Shown piece after piece: positions 1 to 8,076 of a DNA stretch of 64,000 nucleotides (position 1 is its first letter; each line of letters begins with the position of its first letter). The position numbers and the translations under genes are program-made. Under the pieces are notes generated by a model. It was not told the origin of the DNA and made no database searches. It worked only from the letters and a program-made list of their open reading frames with translations. Location of the stretch: contig NZ_JBDXXH010000010.1 in NCBI RefSeq assembly GCF_040373385.1, positions 1-64,000 on the forward strand. The letters are read 5' to 3'. This stretch comes from Nitratidesulfovibrio sp. (GTDB taxonomy: Bacteria; Desulfobacterota; Desulfovibrionia; Desulfovibrionales; Desulfovibrionaceae).

Positions 1-30
1 AAGGCCCCGGTGAGCAATCACCGGGGCCTT
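1..30. terminator. Perfect hairpin terminator at left edge
   Basis: A 13-bp perfect inverted repeat (AAGGCCCCGGTGA / TCACCGGGGCCTT) encloses a GCAA loop. It lies about 50 bp past the stop of the minus-strand gene that follows and probably ends its transcript. The symmetric A/T ends would let it work in both directions, so it may also serve a gene left of the window. Confidence 0.8.
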
Positions 31-81
31 CCTGCGTTCGGCACCATGGAAGCGAGGATGGGGGCGGGATGGGGGGAGCAC

Positions 82-1026
82 CTAGGAAATCAGCTGTGAC
101 AGCACCATGCCGTCAATGTCCGTACGCAGTTGCAGCCACAGGGGCAGATGGTCGGACATCTGGTAGGTGAAGTCGGTCTTGCTCATGCCGGGGAACAGGG
201 CGTTAATGCTGGTCTTGTCGATGTAGAAATCAAGCACCCCGCCAACGTTCGTGAAGTTCTCCGGGTAGGTGGGGTAGTGCAGGATCTGGTCGTAGCGCTT
301 GTTCTTTTCCAGGTTCGACCCGTGCTCCAGCCCGGCAAGCCCCTTTGGCAGGCACAACCCCTTCGAGGTCACGGCCTTGTACAGCTTGCCGGTACGGTCG
401 GGGATGTTGAAATCGCCCATGGCCAGGATGTCGACGTCCACGGCGTGTGCCGTGGTGCGCCGTTCGTCGATCCAGGTCGCAAGCTGCGCAAGTTCCAGTT
501 CGCGACCGCCTGCCGTACCCCATTGGATGTGCGCCGTAATGGCGATGAAGTCGAAATTGCCCGATGCGAACGAAGCAAGATACGGCGGGCGCCACCACGC
601 GAAATCCGGCAGGTACATCGTCCCCCGCTTCTTGGTTGGGGGTACGGCGGTGGCGGCCAAACCTTTGAAGGCCACTGTACGCTTGTCGTACACGTATGCG
701 ATGCGTTCGTAGTTTCCGCCGTCGCCCGGAAAGACGTCCGAATAGATGGCGCGCCAGTACGGCCCGAGAATGTCGAGGACGCGCTTGAGGTCGGACAGGT
801 CGTCCCGCAGCTCGACAATGGACACGAGGTCGAACTGGCCGATGATCTCCGCGATGTAGTGGATGGCGGCTTGATCTCGGGCTGCCTTGCCGAATTCGCG
901 GATGTTCCAGGTGGCGATGTTCAGGGTTTCGTCAACCCGCGACGAGGGAACCTTGGCTGCATCGATGCGCTTGCGCAGTTCCAGGAGCCCAGCCGCGATG
1001 TGCGGCGATACATTGCCGTGGAACAT
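82..1026 (-). CDS. Endonuclease/exonuclease/phosphatase (EEP) superfamily protein
   Basis: A 314-residue protein with the ordered motifs of the EEP (DNase I-like) fold: TWNIRE near residue 40 (Mg-binding Asn), VELRDD near 75 (Glu metal ligand), YVYDKR near 115, ITAHIQWG near 165 (catalytic His), MGDFNIP near 205 (Asp/Asn) and SDHLPLW near the C-terminus (Asp-His pair). These are the metal and catalytic residues of Mg-dependent phosphodiesterases. The substrate (DNA, RNA or phospholipid) cannot be told from sequence. No signal peptide is visible. The ATG is preceded by a strong AAGGAGGAG site. The gene is divergent from the IMPase-like gene and is followed by the terminator at 1-30. Confidence 0.85.
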   Translation of the reverse strand: MFHGNVSPHIAAGLLELRKRIDAAKVPSSRVDETLNIATWNIREFGKAARDQAAIHYIAEIIGQFDLVSIVELRDDLSDLKRVLDILGPYWRAIYSDVFPGDGGNYERIAYVYDKRTVAFKGLAATAVPPTKKRGTMYLPDFAWWRPPYLASFASGNFDFIAITAHIQWGTAGGRELELAQLATWIDERRTTAHAVDVDILAMGDFNIPDRTGKLYKAVTSKGLCLPKGLAGLEHGSNLEKNKRYDQILHYPTYPENFTNVGGVLDFYIDKTSINALFPGMSKTDFTYQMSDHLPLWLQLRTDIDGMVLSQLIS

Positions 1027-1235
1027 GGCACTCCTCCTTGTGTTGGTGGCGGCACCTCACCCCGGCATGTCTCCCCCCTAGAACGGGTTGCTACGGAATG
1101 CCATTATTTGCCGTGCGATGGTGGGGTTTTCCCTTTGGCGGCACGGTGCTAGGAAAAGGGCGGTCGTGCGGAGCTCAATGGCATGCTGCCCACCGCACCG
1201 GCCTGTGCTTCGCCACCTTCAGCCGGAATGGTGTC

Positions 1236-2093
1236 ATGCCCCCGCAGAAAACCTCCCCCGCCCCTGTTGTACCGTCCAGTGCGAACGGCGCACATGCTCT
1301 GGACCTTGAGGCCGCGTTGTCCGTGGCCCTTGATGCCGCCAAGGCAGGCTGTGCCGTGCTGGCTCGGGGGCGCTCGCGCCTTGCCGGGGTGCGCACCACC
1401 ACCAAGAGTCCCGGCGACATTACCACGGAACTGGATGCCCGCTCGGAGGCAGCCATTTTCGCACGCATCCGGCAGGCCTACCCTGAGCATGCCCGGCTGG
1501 GCGAGGAATCTGGTGATAGCGAGGGAGAATCCGGCGCATCACCGTACCGCTGGATTGTCGATCCGCTGGACGGCACGGTGAACTACGTGCACGGAATTCC
1601 GTATTATGCGGTCTCGGTGGCACTGGAAGTGGATGGCGCGGCGGTGCTGGGCGTGGTGGCAGACCCGGCCCGGCGCGAGTTCTTCACCGCCGTGCGCGGT
1701 CAAGGGGCGTTCTGCAACGGGCGCCCGCTGCATGTGGCCCGGCGTGGCCGCCTGGACGAGGCCGTGGTCGGTACCGTGGTGCCGCCGCCCAAATGGCCGG
1801 GCATGGATGGGTATCTGGCGCAGTTCTGCGCCGTGGCGCGCAGTGCGGCGGGCATGCGCCGGGGCGGTGCAGCCGCACTGGACCTGGCCTATGTGGCCGC
1901 CGGACGGCTGGACGGCTTTTTTGTGGTCAGCCTGAAGCGCTGGGACCTTTCCGCCGGGGCGTTGCTGGTACGGGAGGCGGGGGGCGCCGTGGCCGATATC
2001 GACGGCCACCCGGACCCATTGCACGCCAACCGCCTTGCCGCCGCCAACGGCGAATTGCTGCCTGCGTTGCTGGAGCGGTTGCGAACCACCTGA
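1236..2093 (+). CDS. Inositol monophosphatase family protein
   Basis: A 285-residue protein with the family signatures: GEESG near residue 90, WIVDPLDGTVNYVHG near 105-120 (metal-binding Asp pair), and WDLSAGALLVREAGG near 230. These are the Mg-dependent phosphatase motifs of IMPase/SuhB/CysQ relatives; SuhB-like inositol-1-phosphatase is the default assignment but specificity is unproven. The frame is open back to 1038, but that part reads as low-quality Trp/Cys-rich sequence, so the ATG at 1236 (MPPQKTS) was chosen. The ribosome site there is weak, leaving the exact start uncertain. It is convergent with the MFS gene downstream. Confidence 0.85.
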   Translation: MPPQKTSPAPVVPSSANGAHALDLEAALSVALDAAKAGCAVLARGRSRLAGVRTTTKSPGDITTELDARSEAAIFARIRQAYPEHARLGEESGDSEGESGASPYRWIVDPLDGTVNYVHGIPYYAVSVALEVDGAAVLGVVADPARREFFTAVRGQGAFCNGRPLHVARRGRLDEAVVGTVVPPPKWPGMDGYLAQFCAVARSAAGMRRGGAAALDLAYVAAGRLDGFFVVSLKRWDLSAGALLVREAGGAVADIDGHPDPLHANRLAAANGELLPALLERLRTT

Positions 2094-2120
2094 GGGCATC
2101 TTTTGCTGTGCGGAAAGAAC

Positions 2121-2155
2121 AGGGGAGAGGACATGCTCGGCATGCCTTCTCCCCA
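2121..2155. terminator. Imperfect hairpin between convergent genes
   Basis: GGGGAGAGG pairs with CCTTCTCCCC (one bulge) around an inner ACATGC / GCATG stem. It sits between the converging IMPase-like and MFS genes, where a shared terminator is expected. There is only a short T run, so this is a moderate call. Confidence 0.45.
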
Positions 2156-2236
2156 TTTGCTTGTGCGTTGCACCAGTGTCGACCGAGTACGGAACCGGGC
2201 CATACCGGGCCATACCGGGACGGGCGACAGCAGGCT

Positions 2237-3502
2237 TCAGTTGTCGTCGCGGGCCATGGCCTCCAGCGATGGGCCGTGCCGCCGCAACCACACCCCGAAC
2301 CACAGCGCGTTGCCCAGGCACACGATGCCCGACAGCAGCAGCGTGGTCGATGGCCCAAGGGCATGCGCCACCGTGCCCCCCAGCAGCGAACCGAACGGCC
2401 CCATGCCCAGGAACATCATGGAATACAAGGCCATGATCCGCCCCCGGTAGGCGTTGGGCGACATGATTTGCAACAGCGTATTGGCCGACGCCATCAGCAC
2501 CACCATGCACATGCCCACCGGCACCAGCGCCAGCAACGCCGCCCACACCGTGCGGCACAGCGCGAAGGCCGTCAGGCTGGTCCCAAGGCCCACGGCGGCG
2601 TACAGCGCCCATCGGGACAGTCCGTTGCTGCCGCGCCGCAGGGCAAGGCACAGCGCGCCCAGCAGCGCACCGGCCCCGGCGGCCCCCAGCAGCAGGCCAA
2701 GGGTTTTGGCGTTGCCACCCAGCACCTTGTCGGCCACCACGGGCATCAGCACCGAATAGTTCACCGCGATGAGGCTGGTGGCACCCACCAGCAGCAGCGT
2801 GGTGCGGATGCCCTCGTGGCGCGTGGCAAAGCCCAGCCCTTCGCGAATGCGCTGCAAGGTCGAAGGGCCCGGCGGTGGGGGCACATGTTCGGGCAGGCGC
2901 ATCATCAACAGCCCTGCAATGACCGGCACGAAGCTGACGGCGTTGCCCAGAAAGCACCATCCTTCGCCCGCTGCGGCCACCACCAGCCCCGCCAGTGTGG
3001 GGCCGACGACACGGGCCGCGTTGAACATGGACGAGTTCAGCCCGATGGCCGTGGGCAGGTCTTCCCGCCCCACCATGTCCATGATGAAGGACTGCCGCGT
3101 GGGCACGTCGAAGGCGTTGACGATGCCGAGGGCCGTGGCCAGCACGAACACGTGCCATACCTGCACCACGTCGGTCATGGTCAGCACGGCGGCGGTCAGC
3201 GCCAGCAGCATGGAGGCCACCTGCGTGCCTACCAGGATGGCGCGCCTGTCGCGCGTGTCGGCCAGGGCGCCGCCGAACACGGACAGCACGAACAGGGGCA
3301 GTTGCGCGGCAAAGCCCAGCGCCCCCAGCATGAAGCTGGATTCGCTCAGCCTGTATACCAGCCATGACTGCGCCATGGATTGCATCCATGTGCCGGGCAG
3401 CGAGATGGCCTGCCCGCCGAAGAACAGCCGGTAGTTGCGGTGGCGGAACACCCGCAACGGGCCGGTGGCGCGGGGGACCTGGTGATCGGGAAAGGGAGGC
3501 AT
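2237..3502 (-). CDS. MFS transporter (MFS_3 / EntS-like exporter family)
   Basis: A 421-residue membrane protein with about 12 hydrophobic helices. The N-terminal FRHRNYRLFFGGQAISL and GTWMQSMAQSWLVYRL are typical of the MFS_3 family, which includes the enterobactin exporter EntS and macrolide exporters. The family's loop 2-3 motif is recognisable as GGALADTRDRRAIL. The likely role is proton-driven export of a small hydrophobic compound; the substrate is unknown. The frame extends 71 codons further upstream, but that part is an Arg-rich shadow of the Sel1 gene, so the ATG at 3502 was taken. The ribosome site is weak. The gene lies 34 bp after the Sel1 gene and may be co-transcribed with it. 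Confidence 0.85.
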   Translation of the reverse strand: MPPFPDHQVPRATGPLRVFRHRNYRLFFGGQAISLPGTWMQSMAQSWLVYRLSESSFMLGALGFAAQLPLFVLSVFGGALADTRDRRAILVGTQVASMLLALTAAVLTMTDVVQVWHVFVLATALGIVNAFDVPTRQSFIMDMVGREDLPTAIGLNSSMFNAARVVGPTLAGLVVAAAGEGWCFLGNAVSFVPVIAGLLMMRLPEHVPPPPGPSTLQRIREGLGFATRHEGIRTTLLLVGATSLIAVNYSVLMPVVADKVLGGNAKTLGLLLGAAGAGALLGALCLALRRGSNGLSRWALYAAVGLGTSLTAFALCRTVWAALLALVPVGMCMVVLMASANTLLQIMSPNAYRGRIMALYSMMFLGMGPFGSLLGGTVAHALGPSTTLLLSGIVCLGNALWFGVWLRRHGPSLEAMARDDN

Positions 3503-3536
3503 GCTGCGTCCGTTGCGTCGTCGTGCCCGGCGCGTA

Positions 3537-5345
3537 TCAGTTGGTGGTGCGGGTGCCCTTGGCAGCCTTGGCGTTTTTCTTCTTCGCGGGGGACGGAGTG
3601 ATCGTACCCGTTTTGCCCGCCGTGCCCGTCGTGCCCGCCGTGCCCGTCTGATCGGCCGGGGCCGTCGCATTGGTGGACACCTGCGGCGTGGCGGCGTCGG
3701 GTGCGCTTGACGCAAGCGGCGTGGTGGGCATGTCCGTCATGCCGGGGCCGGTGCCGGGGCCGGTGCCGGTGGCGGCGTCCGGTGCAGGCTTGCCCGTGTC
3801 TTGCGGCACGGCCTGTGGCGCGGCCTGCGGCGCCGCAGGGGATGCCCCCGGCTCGAGTTGTGCGGGCACGCCGGGCTGAAACTGCGGATGCGCCTGCATC
3901 CATTGCGCGGCCAAGTTCTTGGAGTGCACCAGTTGTTCGGGTGTCATGCGCTGTTGTACCTCTGCCGCCACCGGCGCGGCGTCGCCGTCGCCGAACAGTA
4001 CGGCGCGGGTCAGCCAGGAATGGGCGGTGACCATGTCCGCTGCGCTCCCTTCGCCCTCGGCCAGCATGCTGCCCAGCAGGGTCATGCAGCGCGGGTGGCC
4101 GCCCTCGGCGCATTGCCCGAACAACTCCAGGCTGCGCGGGTAGTCCTTGGGCACGCCGGTGCCCTCGTGGTGCAGGATGCCCAGGTTGAGCAGCGAATGC
4201 AGGTCGCCCGCCCTGACGCCCATCTGGAAGTAGCGCACGGAACCTGCCATGTCCGGCTCGGCGCCCTGGCCCCGGTAGAGCATTTCGGCCACCAGCCCCA
4301 TGGCGTCGGCGTTGCCCGCGTCGGCGGCCTCGCGCAGCAGGTGCAGGGCCTTGGCATCATCGCGCGCGGTGCCCATGCCGTAGCGGTAGTGCACGCCCAG
4401 CCAGAAGCGGGCGCGCACCACGCCCTGAGCGGCGGCGCGTTCCGTCCAGCGAAAGGCTTCTTCCTGGTTCTCCGGCCCCGCCAGACCCTTGCGGTGGTAC
4501 TCGGCCAGCAGGTCGCAGGCCTGTGGGTGGCCGCGTTCCGCAGCCAGCGAAAGCCATTTCTCGCCCTGCATGAAGTCGCGCCGGGTGCCGCGCCCGTAGG
4601 TGTACAGCACGCCCACAAGGGCCTGCGCGTTGATGATGTCCTGCTCGGCGGCGGACATGGCCAGCGAGAAGGCCTTGGCCTCGTCCTTGCGTACGCCGGT
4701 ACCGTCCAGATACAGGCGCGCCAGCACGTCCTGCGCGGGGCCAAAGCCCTGCGCGGCGGACTTTTCCAGCCACGATGCGGCGCGGGCGGGGTCGGGCTGG
4801 CCGTCGGCGCCCTGCAACAGGGCCATGGCAAAGGCGAACTGGTCCTGCGGGTGGGTGGGCGCCTCCATGGTGGTACCATCGGACAGTTCCACCAGTTCGC
4901 CCACGGGGGCGGAGGCGCGACTTTGCGGCTGTGGCTCGGGTTCCGGCTGCCGATTGTCGGCCATGTTGTTCGGCGCGACTACAAGGTCGGGGGCGGCGGG
5001 AGTGTCCGGACCCTGCTGGAGTGAACCCGGCGCGTGCGTACCGGAGCCGTCGGTGCCCGATTCCGCTGCGGGTTTCGCGGCGTTGGCGCCGGTATCAGTC
5101 GTGGCGGTATCAGTCGTGGCGGCTTTCTGGTCCGTGACTTCGCGCACGTAGGTGGGGCGCTCCGGCAGCGCGGCCGTCCCCTTTTTAGGGGGCTTGCAGC
5201 CGCCCAGCAGCAAGCCCGCAACCAACAGCGCCACAAGCGCCAAGCGTGCCGTGCGGCGCGGGGGGCGCGGGGTGCGCGGGCGGATGAAAGTCTGCGGAAC
5301 GGGGGGCGTGCGGAAATTCGCGGCGTTGCGGCGGGCTGTGGTCAT
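3537..5345 (-). CDS. Sel1-repeat (TPR-like) lipoprotein
   Basis: A 602-residue protein. A basic N-terminus and a hydrophobic segment end in LLLGGC with Cys50, a good lipobox, so membrane anchoring is predicted. A Thr/Ala/Pro-rich linker follows (about 55-170). Then about eight Sel1 repeats (roughly 170-440), seen as recurring A..W/Y.. A A..G...A...LG..Y..G.G, form a helical solenoid for protein-protein contacts. The C-terminus (about 460-602) is Pro/Ala/Thr-rich, ending in a TGTAGTTGTAGKTGT tract encoded by a 9-bp tandem repeat and a Lys-rich tail. The ATG at 5345 has GGAG at good spacing; the open frame continues upstream but is probably not translated. Function unknown. Confidence 0.85.
   Translation of the reverse strand: MTTARRNAANFRTPPVPQTFIRPRTPRPPRRTARLALVALLVAGLLLGGCKPPKKGTAALPERPTYVREVTDQKAATTDTATTDTGANAAKPAAESGTDGSGTHAPGSLQQGPDTPAAPDLVVAPNNMADNRQPEPEPQPQSRASAPVGELVELSDGTTMEAPTHPQDQFAFAMALLQGADGQPDPARAASWLEKSAAQGFGPAQDVLARLYLDGTGVRKDEAKAFSLAMSAAEQDIINAQALVGVLYTYGRGTRRDFMQGEKWLSLAAERGHPQACDLLAEYHRKGLAGPENQEEAFRWTERAAAQGVVRARFWLGVHYRYGMGTARDDAKALHLLREAADAGNADAMGLVAEMLYRGQGAEPDMAGSVRYFQMGVRAGDLHSLLNLGILHHEGTGVPKDYPRSLELFGQCAEGGHPRCMTLLGSMLAEGEGSAADMVTAHSWLTRAVLFGDGDAAPVAAEVQQRMTPEQLVHSKNLAAQWMQAHPQFQPGVPAQLEPGASPAAPQAAPQAVPQDTGKPAPDAATGTGPGTGPGMTDMPTTPLASSAPDAATPQVSTNATAPADQTGTAGTTGTAGKTGTITPSPAKKKNAKAAKGTRTTN
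3607..3649. repeat. 9-bp tandem repeat in Sel1 lipoprotein tail
   Basis: Four to five degenerate copies of GTGCCCGYC in tandem. On the coding (minus) strand they give Thr-Gly-Thr/Ala repeats near the C-terminus of the Sel1 lipoprotein. This is one member of the window-wide 9-bp repeat family. Confidence 0.85.
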
Positions 5346-5769
5346 GATCACTCCGGGTGTGCGGCTGGGGGGCGGCACGCCGCGCGGCACAGCTGGGCAC
5401 CGCGCGCGGGTGGCCGCGCCGAAGCAGGGGCATAGCATGCACCGGGGTGAGGGTAAACGGGTGCGGGACCGCAGGGGCCGGGCAGGCTGCGGGTGCCGCG
5501 CCCCGCTGCTGGGACTGCCGGAACGAAACACGGAAGGGGGGCGGAGCGCCTCTGCGATTGGATTGCCGTGGCGGTCAGGCGGAGAAGCCGCCACGCCCCG
5601 CACGACGGGAATGTCAGCGTTATGCGCGTGTGGGGCGGGGGGTAATGCGGTGGGCGCCAGGGAGACGGTTGCACGGACCGTCAGGCTGGGGGCGCTCCAT
5701 GAACAGGATGGAGCGGGACTCCGTTGCGTGGCTGGCGATGCCGTCGTTCTGCCAGACGTTCGCGCGATT
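5346..5769. other. Gene-free 424-bp stretch
   Basis: Upstream region of the Sel1 lipoprotein gene and downstream region of the rhodanese gene, both on the minus strand. Long open frames cross it on both strands, but they have GC-rich, Arg/Pro/Ala-rich composition without recognisable domains. Apart from the ribosome site just before 5345, no promoter or RNA was recognised. Confidence 0.5.
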
Positions 5770-6363
5770 TCAGCGGGTTCCGCCGCCCTCTCCACTGCTG
5801 CGACCTCCCGCACCGCCTGCCACCTCGGGCCTGCCGCCGCGCGCATGCTCGTGCCCCCCTGCCTCGCTGGTGCCTCGCCGTGGCTGGCCGTTGGCTTCGT
5901 TAACAGCCGGGCGATGCAGACCGCTTTCGCCCCCGGCGGGGATATGCCCGCCGGGTTCCCCCCGCAACGGGGAGTGGGCGCAGCCTTCGCCCGTCCGTAC
6001 GGCGGGGCCGCCCTGTTCGCCCTGTTCGCCCTGTTCGCCTAGTTCGCCATGTTCGCCGCCGTGTTGCCGCTGCCATGCGGCCAGCCCGCCTTCCAGGTAG
6101 CGCGCGGCCACTCCGCAGGCAGTCAGGCGCGACTGGATGCCCCGGCTGGTCTCTCCCCCGCCCGCACAATAGACCACTGCGCTGGTGCCCTCCGGGATGG
6201 AGGGCAGCCACGTGTCCGCCATGGCCGGGTCGCGCCACTGCGAACCGGGAATGGCCTCTGGATGCAGGTCGCGCTCGCTCCGGCTGCGCACGTCGAGCAG
6301 CAGCATGCGCTCTTCGCCGCACAGGGCGTCGTCGAGTTCTCGGGGGGTGATGGCGCTGACCAT
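5770..6363 (-). CDS. Rhodanese-domain protein with low-complexity C-terminal tail
   Basis: A 197-residue protein. Residues 1-105 form a single rhodanese domain: ITPRELDDAL, LLDVRSRSERDLHPEAIPGS, and an active-site loop VVYCAGGGETSRG with the sulfur-accepting Cys, followed by the typical GGLAAW end. Such single-domain proteins transfer sulfane sulfur; the acceptor here is unknown. The remaining 90 residues are non-conserved: a GEHGELGEQGEQGEQGG tract from a 9-bp repeat, then Gly/Glu/Arg-rich sequence. The tail may be an extension created by repeat growth and loss of the original stop. The ATG at 6363 has a strong AAGGGAGG site; the upstream frame to 6423 was rejected. Confidence 0.85.
   Translation of the reverse strand: MVSAITPRELDDALCGEERMLLLDVRSRSERDLHPEAIPGSQWRDPAMADTWLPSIPEGTSAVVYCAGGGETSRGIQSRLTACGVAARYLEGGLAAWQRQHGGEHGELGEQGEQGEQGGPAVRTGEGCAHSPLRGEPGGHIPAGGESGLHRPAVNEANGQPRRGTSEAGGHEHARGGRPEVAGGAGGRSSGEGGGTR
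6009..6060. repeat. 9-bp tandem repeat in rhodanese gene
   Basis: Four or five copies of CTGTTCGCC with small changes. On the coding strand they yield Gly-Glu-Gln/Leu/His tripeptides immediately after the conserved rhodanese domain. Confidence 0.85.
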
Positions 6364-6436
6364 GGGAGCCTCCCTTGGCTGCGGTGCAGGGCAAACGCCC
6401 CGTGGGCCGGGGCGGAGCGTCAATGGAACAATGCGG

Positions 6437-7228
6437 TCAGGACGACTGCGGAAACAGGGTGAACTGGTCGTCCATCATGGTCATGGGCACGTCGTCGCGC
6501 CCGTGCAGCACACCCTTGCCGCGCGCCCCCCACGGGCACACCTTGACGCAGACCCCGCACACCGAATGCCCGATGAGCGGGCGTTTGGCGAAATCCTCTT
6601 GCAGCAGGGTGCGACAGCGTTCGAAGTGCAGGGCCTCGTCACGGCTTTCGTAGTGCGCGCCCGGTTCATTCGGCAGTGCCGTCCCCTTGATGGCCCCGGC
6701 GGGGCAGGCGTCGGCGCAGCGGGTACAGTTGCCGCAACGGTTCATCAGCGGGCGGCCCGGTTGCAGGGGCAGGTCGGTAAGCACCGTGCACAGGCGGATG
6801 CGCGGGCCGTACAGCGGCGAAATGGTCAGCAGGCTCTTGCCCTGCCAGCCAAGCCCGGCGGCCACGGCCACGGCCTTGTGCGAGATCATGCTGGTGCAGG
6901 CCACGGAGTCCATTGCCTGCGAGGCTGGCAGCGGCAGGGCGCGGCCCCCCGCTTCCTGGATAAGCAGGGCCAGGCGCAGGGCAGTGTCGTCCAGCCGAAT
7001 GTTCACCGCCCGAAAATGGTGGGCGTAGAGCGGGGTGGGGCCGTCCACGATGTCGTCCAGCACCGGGTCCGCCAGGCGCACGCCCAGGCTGATGGCCCGC
7101 GTCCAGCCGTCCAGCAGGTTTTCCGGCTGGGTGGGCAGGGTGCGCAGGCGGTCCAGGTCGGCCACGCCGAACAGGCTCGCCCCCCATCGTAACGCCGCTT
7201 GTCGCAAGGAAAAACTGTCCATGGCCAT
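6437..7228 (-). CDS. QueG-like double 4Fe-4S cluster protein
   Basis: A 263-residue cytoplasmic protein similar in plan to epoxyqueuosine reductase QueG: an N-terminal region with the conserved SHKAVAVAAGLGWQGKS segment (QueG-type GxGWxGK) and two clusters, CGNCTRCADACP (about 170) and, near 225, CGVCVKVCPWG with an upstream Cys (HFERC). It is shorter than QueG (about 350-380) and lacks the C-terminal HEAT-like region that helps bind tRNA. It may therefore be a QueG-related iron-sulfur oxidoreductase with another substrate. The ATG at 7228 has GGAGG five bases upstream; a GTG two codons earlier overlaps that site. Confidence 0.75.
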   Translation of the reverse strand: MAMDSFSLRQAALRWGASLFGVADLDRLRTLPTQPENLLDGWTRAISLGVRLADPVLDDIVDGPTPLYAHHFRAVNIRLDDTALRLALLIQEAGGRALPLPASQAMDSVACTSMISHKAVAVAAGLGWQGKSLLTISPLYGPRIRLCTVLTDLPLQPGRPLMNRCGNCTRCADACPAGAIKGTALPNEPGAHYESRDEALHFERCRTLLQEDFAKRPLIGHSVCGVCVKVCPWGARGKGVLHGRDDVPMTMMDDQFTLFPQSS

Positions 7229-8076
7229 GCTCACCTCCGCAGCGTACTGCTTTCATGGATGGCATGTTTTCCGCCTGGGTGCAACGGCTCCGCACGCGCT
7301 TGCCACAGGTGGGCCAAAGGTGCTGTACGCACCGCGCTGCCAGAGATTGACACAAAAATACATCGCGGGTGGACACGAAGCATTTATTGATGTATATTGT
7401 AAAAATGGCATGAGCAAATTGATTCATTATCGTAGTGAAAAGTGCGTTCATGGCAGATTGAAATAGCATGCTTCGATGTCCGGGAGGATGTTGAGTGTAC
7501 GGGCAAGGGCCAAGGAATGCCTGCCCGTGCGCATATGAGTTCGGTATGATGTTTGTCACCGAAATAACATGATTTTCGGTGTGCAAGGATTTCGGATGCA
7601 GTCGCTCTGCGCGGCCTGTGTTTCCTCCGGCGTGCCTTTGCGGCCCGGCAGGATGATGGCTGCGGCGTGCCCTGTGTTGCAGGTTCGGGAATCCGCCGTT
7701 TGCGCGGGCCTTGAACGTGCGGCGTCCATCCCCCTGGTCGGCTTCGGCCGTGCCGCGCCCATGGCTCGCTGCCGGTGCCGTGGTGCCGTGATGCCGTGAT
7801 GCCGTGATGCCGTGATGATGGTCCGGGGCTGTCCATGCTCTGTCGGTGGCGCATCCCGTTCCGTGTCTCCTCCCTCCCGTACATCCCCATGACAACATGA
7901 CGCGCGCCCTCGCCGGGTGTGTGCCGAGGGTGCGTGCCGCACGCCGACCATTCGTGCCCGTTCCCTTTCCGGATGGCGCACGGCGTGGCCGGTGGCGGGT
8001 TCGCCCCGGCATTTGCGGCGGTGCATTCGGTCTTTTCCGGAGCAAGGCCCCCGTGGCCCGCAGTACAGGAGGCAAT
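7229..8076. other. 848-bp intergenic region with an AT-rich core and a 9-bp repeat
   Basis: Divergent spacer between the QueG-like gene and the betaine transporter operon. At 7343-7460 the sequence is conspicuously AT-rich for this genome (TTGACA at 7347, ATTTATTGATGTATATTGTA around 7382-7400), so it may hold promoters or be a remnant of foreign DNA. At 7788-7820 there are about four copies of GTGATGCCG. An open frame joins the transporter ATPase from 7846, but it has no recognisable domain before the AGGAGG site at 8066-8071. No gene recognised. Confidence 0.6.

Noticed and set aside
130..1152. Long open frame on the strand opposite the EEP-family gene
   Set aside because: It is antisense to a gene with clear motifs; its translation is Val/Gly/His-rich with no domain, as expected for the complement of GC-rich codons.
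5346..5846. Upstream extension of the Sel1 lipoprotein
   Set aside because: It would put 167 residues of low-complexity sequence before the signal peptide, whereas the ATG at 5345 has a good ribosome site and gives a proper lipobox.
7846..8076. Possible N-terminal extension of the betaine transporter ATPase
   Set aside because: The conserved QAT-type N-terminus begins at 8077 and has an excellent AGGAGG site; the upstream part is Arg/Pro-rich and unlike the family.
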